From Colius striatus (taxonomy: Eukaryota; Chordata; Aves; Coliiformes; Coliidae), in the NCBI RefSeq assembly GCF_028858725.1, contig NC_084760.1, forward strand, positions 58,987,367 through 59,051,366: DNA of 64,000 nt, given 5' to 3'. Of this stretch, positions 62,101 through 64,000 are shown in pieces. The notes beneath the pieces were generated by a model. The model was not told the DNA's origin. It saw only the letters and a list, made by a program, of their open reading frames with translations, and did no database searches. The first letter of the stretch is position 1; each line of letters starts with the position of its first letter. The translations under genes were made by a program, and so were the position numbers.

Positions 62101-63377
62101 ATTGCAAGAGTATGATAGCATAGAAACACAACAGGTTCTGTCCTTAGTCTGAGAGATCACAATTACCTACAGTAAAGCATGCAAATTAATCACCTACGGT
62201 CTGGTAAACCTAGGAAACATTACTGTTGCAACTGAATTTAAGTATATTAATGGACACATAAACAGACCAAGTAAGCATCCTACTGCTACCTTAACACTGT
62301 CCTTGTTTAATGCTCTCTCAAAGTAATACTATTGCTAACATTTTCCATCATGAGAGGAAACAGTTGTTTTTGAACCACTAATGGTACTGGAGTATAAATA
62401 TAGCACATAAATTGTGTATTCTTCTAGTGGAGATACTCTGCACACAAGAGTTCATTTAACTCCACTTTCAAAGGCAGTACAGTGCTCAAGCAAAAGACTT
62501 AGTCTGTGACTTGAAGTTTGCCATTCAAGGACTGCAAAGATAATGACTTACTCTAGAAGTTGGAGAACTTGAAAGTGGTTCATACTTGCTAGTGAAATGA
62601 CATTCTCTCTTAGGCTACACACCTCTTGTGGGGAAGTTTTAGCTTTGGATGAGTGAGTAACTTAGTATCTGAAAATTTCTTTGTTATCAATTAGTGATTT
62701 TTTTACTTCTGGTAGACCTGAGGCAGGGTGAGCAATAGCTACTGCTGTGAATGGCTGTAGAATGTAATTGGTGATTTACTTCCAGAGATAAGTTCGCCTA
62801 TTGAAAGATAACTATCCCCCTCCCCAATTTTCCCAGATCATCTTATATATAGGTAAAAAATGAGACATTTCAGCAGGAGATGAGGTGGTGAACTCCATGC
62901 AGTGGTGATTCTGTGGGGCAATCACCATGGTATCTGTCACAAAATTCACCTCTTCCATGAGTAGCCACATCAGACAGTATTGATGTGCCACTAATGACAG
63001 CAGTGTGAAATTGGTGGATTCCTCTTTCTTGTATTGCAGTACAAAAATCCACCTTGCTTACGAGGATTATGGACCCCATGCAGACACTAACTCTCAGTTC
63101 TTCATTCTTACAAGACTGATGTGACTTCCATTTTTCTGTTTGCTTGGCAAAGCCTGCTGAGGATGGTTGGAAATGTATCACCTCTACTTAAGTGAAGTTA
63201 CTTTTTTCATTGTGCAGCCTTTTCGGAAAAGACAGGGATCCCCACAAGGCTGAAGGAAACTGCAAAAATGGATGGACTTGTTTTCTGTGAAAACTGTTAC
63301 CGCTATGGTACCATAGAAGAATTTGTTCCTGAAGGGAAATTTTGCAGCCAGAAATGTGCCCAGCAAGTAAAAAACAA
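50062..63377 (+). CDS. L3MBTL3: L3MBTL3, N-terminal coding exons (CDS span; gene continues past the window)
   Basis: Plus-strand CDS seen: 50062-50163, 61081-61192, 63218-63377, giving about 124 codons of the N-terminus. The MNESAS start, EFDVFSAMDWKDGIGTLPG, FRVNEFGALEVITDE and TTTWMVPTAQE match L3MBTL3 rather than L3MBTL1 or L3MBTL4 as I recall them. The product is a nuclear reader of mono- and dimethyl-lysine with an FCS zinc finger, three MBT repeats and a SAM domain. It acts in transcriptional repression, binds RBPJ with KDM1A in Notch target repression, and links methylated proteins to CRL4-DCAF5 degradation (established knowledge). Only the region up to and including the FCS finger is in the window. 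Start: first ATG in frame, A at -3, ten bases into its exon. The large CpG-island promoter fits broad expression. Confidence 0.95.
50310..50790 (+). mobile_element. CR1 LINE 3' fragment (sense to L3MBTL3)
   Basis: The only CR1 copy here of clear late type in plus orientation. It runs from CTTATGAGGAGAGGCTACAG through FFTERVREPWCRLPMEDVES-type ORF2 codons to the 3' end AGTCCCTTCCAACCC and ATTCTATGATATTATG repeats. The middle has local duplications: TTCTCTAGTGTCCAG at 50475-50489 and again at 50502-50516, and TTACAAGTATTTA at about 50398 and 50438. The frame 50482-50694 is residual CR1 coding, not a host gene. Confidence 0.95.
51565..52745 (-). mobile_element. long, old CR1 LINE fragment
   Basis: About 1.2 kb antisense to L3MBTL3. 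Recognisable consensus blocks in order: CTCTGGGCAACCTGCTTCAAC with the CACCCTCATAG block; CTGGAAGACAGCAGTAAAATC; GTCTCGTCAGTATTAAATAG; GTTTTATCCCAGGTG, CTTGTTAGCCCA, GTGGAGGTCTTTCTGAG; AGTTATTCATGATGGC; and TCTCTGAACAAGCCTAAATC, CTCGTGGTCATTGCTGCCAAGGC. This is a CR1 subfamily with a longer preserved internal part than the others. It is strongly diverged with many indels, so an older insertion; no frame survives. Confidence 0.82.
52746..58205 (+). other. L3MBTL3: L3MBTL3 intron, no feature recognised
   Basis: AT-rich intron DNA. Includes a short imperfect tandem duplication (about 54053-54092, units with CTTAT-GA-AGAAGAAC) and a C-rich/A-rich tract at 54752-54780. No additional L3MBTL3 exon was seen. 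Confidence 0.5.
58207..58576 (-). mobile_element. CR1 LINE 3' fragment
   Basis: Same subfamily as the copy at 27850: TCATAGAATCATGGAGTCC, GGAAAAGACCTTTAAGATTA, AGCCAAGCCCATCACTCAAC, CCATATCCCTCAGTACTTAA. Runs into the ORF2 end and is truncated after ATCATATCTCCTCTCAG. Antisense to L3MBTL3. Confidence 0.93.
58577..61080 (+). other. L3MBTL3: L3MBTL3 intron, no feature recognised
   Basis: Mixed-composition intron. Short frames on both strands at 60.1-60.8 kb show no recognised motif. Ends in the TTTTGTCTTACAG acceptor of the next coding exon. Confidence 0.5.
61081..61192 (+). CDS. L3MBTL3: L3MBTL3 second coding exon (RAM-like segment)
   Basis: 112 nt between a TTTTGTCTTACAG acceptor and GTCAGT donor; 37 codons plus one base. 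It encodes FRVNEFGALEVITDENEVES, then KKATATTTWMVPTAQE. The basic pair followed by a Trp and a nearby Pro (T-W-M-V-P) resembles the RAM-type motif through which L3MBTL3 is known to bind the beta-trefoil domain of RBPJ. Very strongly conserved with mammals as recalled. Ends in phase 1 (G). Confidence 0.94.
61193..63217 (+). other. L3MBTL3: L3MBTL3 intron
   Basis: 2.0-kb intron. I looked for the Pro/Ser-rich exon that mammals can place here (a short alternative exon, from memory) and saw no candidate. See findings. Confidence 0.6.
63218..63377 (+). CDS. L3MBTL3: L3MBTL3 third coding exon seen (FCS zinc finger)
   Basis: 160 nt from the TTCATTGTGCAG acceptor to the GTAGGT donor. With the preceding phase-1 G it starts with Ala (G+CC), then FSEKTGIPTRLKET. 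The zinc ligands are Cys codons at 63286-63288, 63295-63297, 63343-63345 and 63355-63357 (FCENC and FCSQKC), the FCS finger seen in L3MBTL and polyhomeotic-type proteins, an RNA/nucleic-acid-binding module of Polycomb-related proteins. Ends in phase 2 (AA of a Lys codon). The short frames antisense to it are shadows. Confidence 0.94.
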
Positions 63378-64000
63378 GTAGGTGCTATTAGAAAGCATAG
63401 AACCAAAGAATGTGGCATAAATGCAGTGTGAGATGAAAGTGGTGGGACAAAACATTAGTGGTGGGGCAAAGGGAGATATTAAGCAGCCATGTTTTGGTGA
63501 GTCTCCATTGCTTTATAATATTCTTTCACTGTATTTCAAGAAAATGTGTTAACAATGTTTGGTTTTGTCTAATACTGGTATTGAAGGCAGACTATTTTGC
63601 TCAGAGTGTGCTCAGATGCAAATGGTAAATGTCTATGGGATTTATGAATCAGTATCAGACTCTCGCCTTGTTTCATAATCATTGGTATTAAGAGAATCAG
63701 TAATGAGGTGGTTAGTGTTGTAAGTTAATTGTAATTAAATGCAAGAGCTATGTTATAGATGACAGTGAGTGAGCATACTGGAGTTCCTTAGTTCCTTTTC
63801 ATTCAGGTAGTGCAGTTCATCTCATCATAAAACAAGATTTGTGTTAGTATGTCCATTCTGTATTGCACATTACTGCATTATGGCAGTTTTAAACATTGAT
63901 GATTTTTGAAGTTAATTGCTTCAAAGGTTTCTGTTCTGATTGATTGTTTAGCAATTTGTAATCACACACCAGCTTTCTCCAGTTGGTTTATCAGTCTTAA
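63378..64000 (+). other. L3MBTL3: L3MBTL3 intron, gene continues beyond the window
   Basis: Intronic DNA after the FCS exon, no feature recognised. The acidic linker, MBT repeats and SAM domain exons are expected to the right of the window. Confidence 0.6.

Noticed and set aside
62620-62640. Possible missing L3MBTL3 exon after CATTCTCTCTTAG
   Set aside because: The downstream sequence does not encode the expected Pro/Ser-rich segment and has no suitable donor in phase.

Overview
The window is vertebrate nuclear DNA, almost certainly from a bird. At least ten CR1-type LINE fragments of several ages lie in it, and most carry the typical avian 3' end (reverse complement of the ATTCTATG repeats, then a GGGACCT block). 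There is also a decayed R2-clade retrotransposon piece. The two recognisable genes sit head to head, the order I recall for human chromosome 6q (TMEM244 minus, L3MBTL3 plus). No prokaryotic features, CRISPR arrays or convincing tRNA/rRNA genes were seen.

Layout. (1) 1.8-12.2 kb, minus strand: a complete five-exon TMEM244 coding sequence of 138 codons. All splice sites are GT/AG, the phases agree throughout, and there is no internal stop. An old CR1 copy lies in its first intron. (2) 12.2-39.7 kb: an AT-rich intergenic stretch with no gene I can support. It holds an R2-clade relic (about 26.14-26.89 kb), an unidentified coding-like stretch beside it (26.94-27.34 kb), and six CR1 fragments, all in minus orientation. 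(3) About 39.7-43.3 kb: a large, very G+C-rich CpG island with G-quadruplex-type runs, a CGG repeat and an embedded AT/GT-rich tract. It is the probable L3MBTL3 promoter and noncoding first exon. (4) 50.06-63.38 kb, plus strand: the first three coding exons recognised for L3MBTL3. They encode the conserved N-terminus, a Trp-containing segment resembling the RBPJ-binding RAM-like motif, and the FCS-type zinc finger. The MBT repeats and SAM domain lie beyond the right edge. Three more CR1 copies occupy the introns.

The two genes have no evident shared function. TMEM244 is a small multipass membrane protein. L3MBTL3 is a nuclear reader of methylated lysine. Most short open frames in the window are chance frames in AT-rich DNA, frames opened by CpG-island composition, or the decayed 3' end of CR1 ORF2.

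The points most worth a second look are the R2-clade relic at a non-rDNA locus, the intact avian TMEM244 frame, a four-codon upstream ORF overlapping the L3MBTL3 start codon, a phase-compatible join from L3MBTL3 coding exon 2 directly to the zinc-finger exon with no intervening exon visible, and a perfect 14-bp hairpin built around a 5' splice-site consensus.
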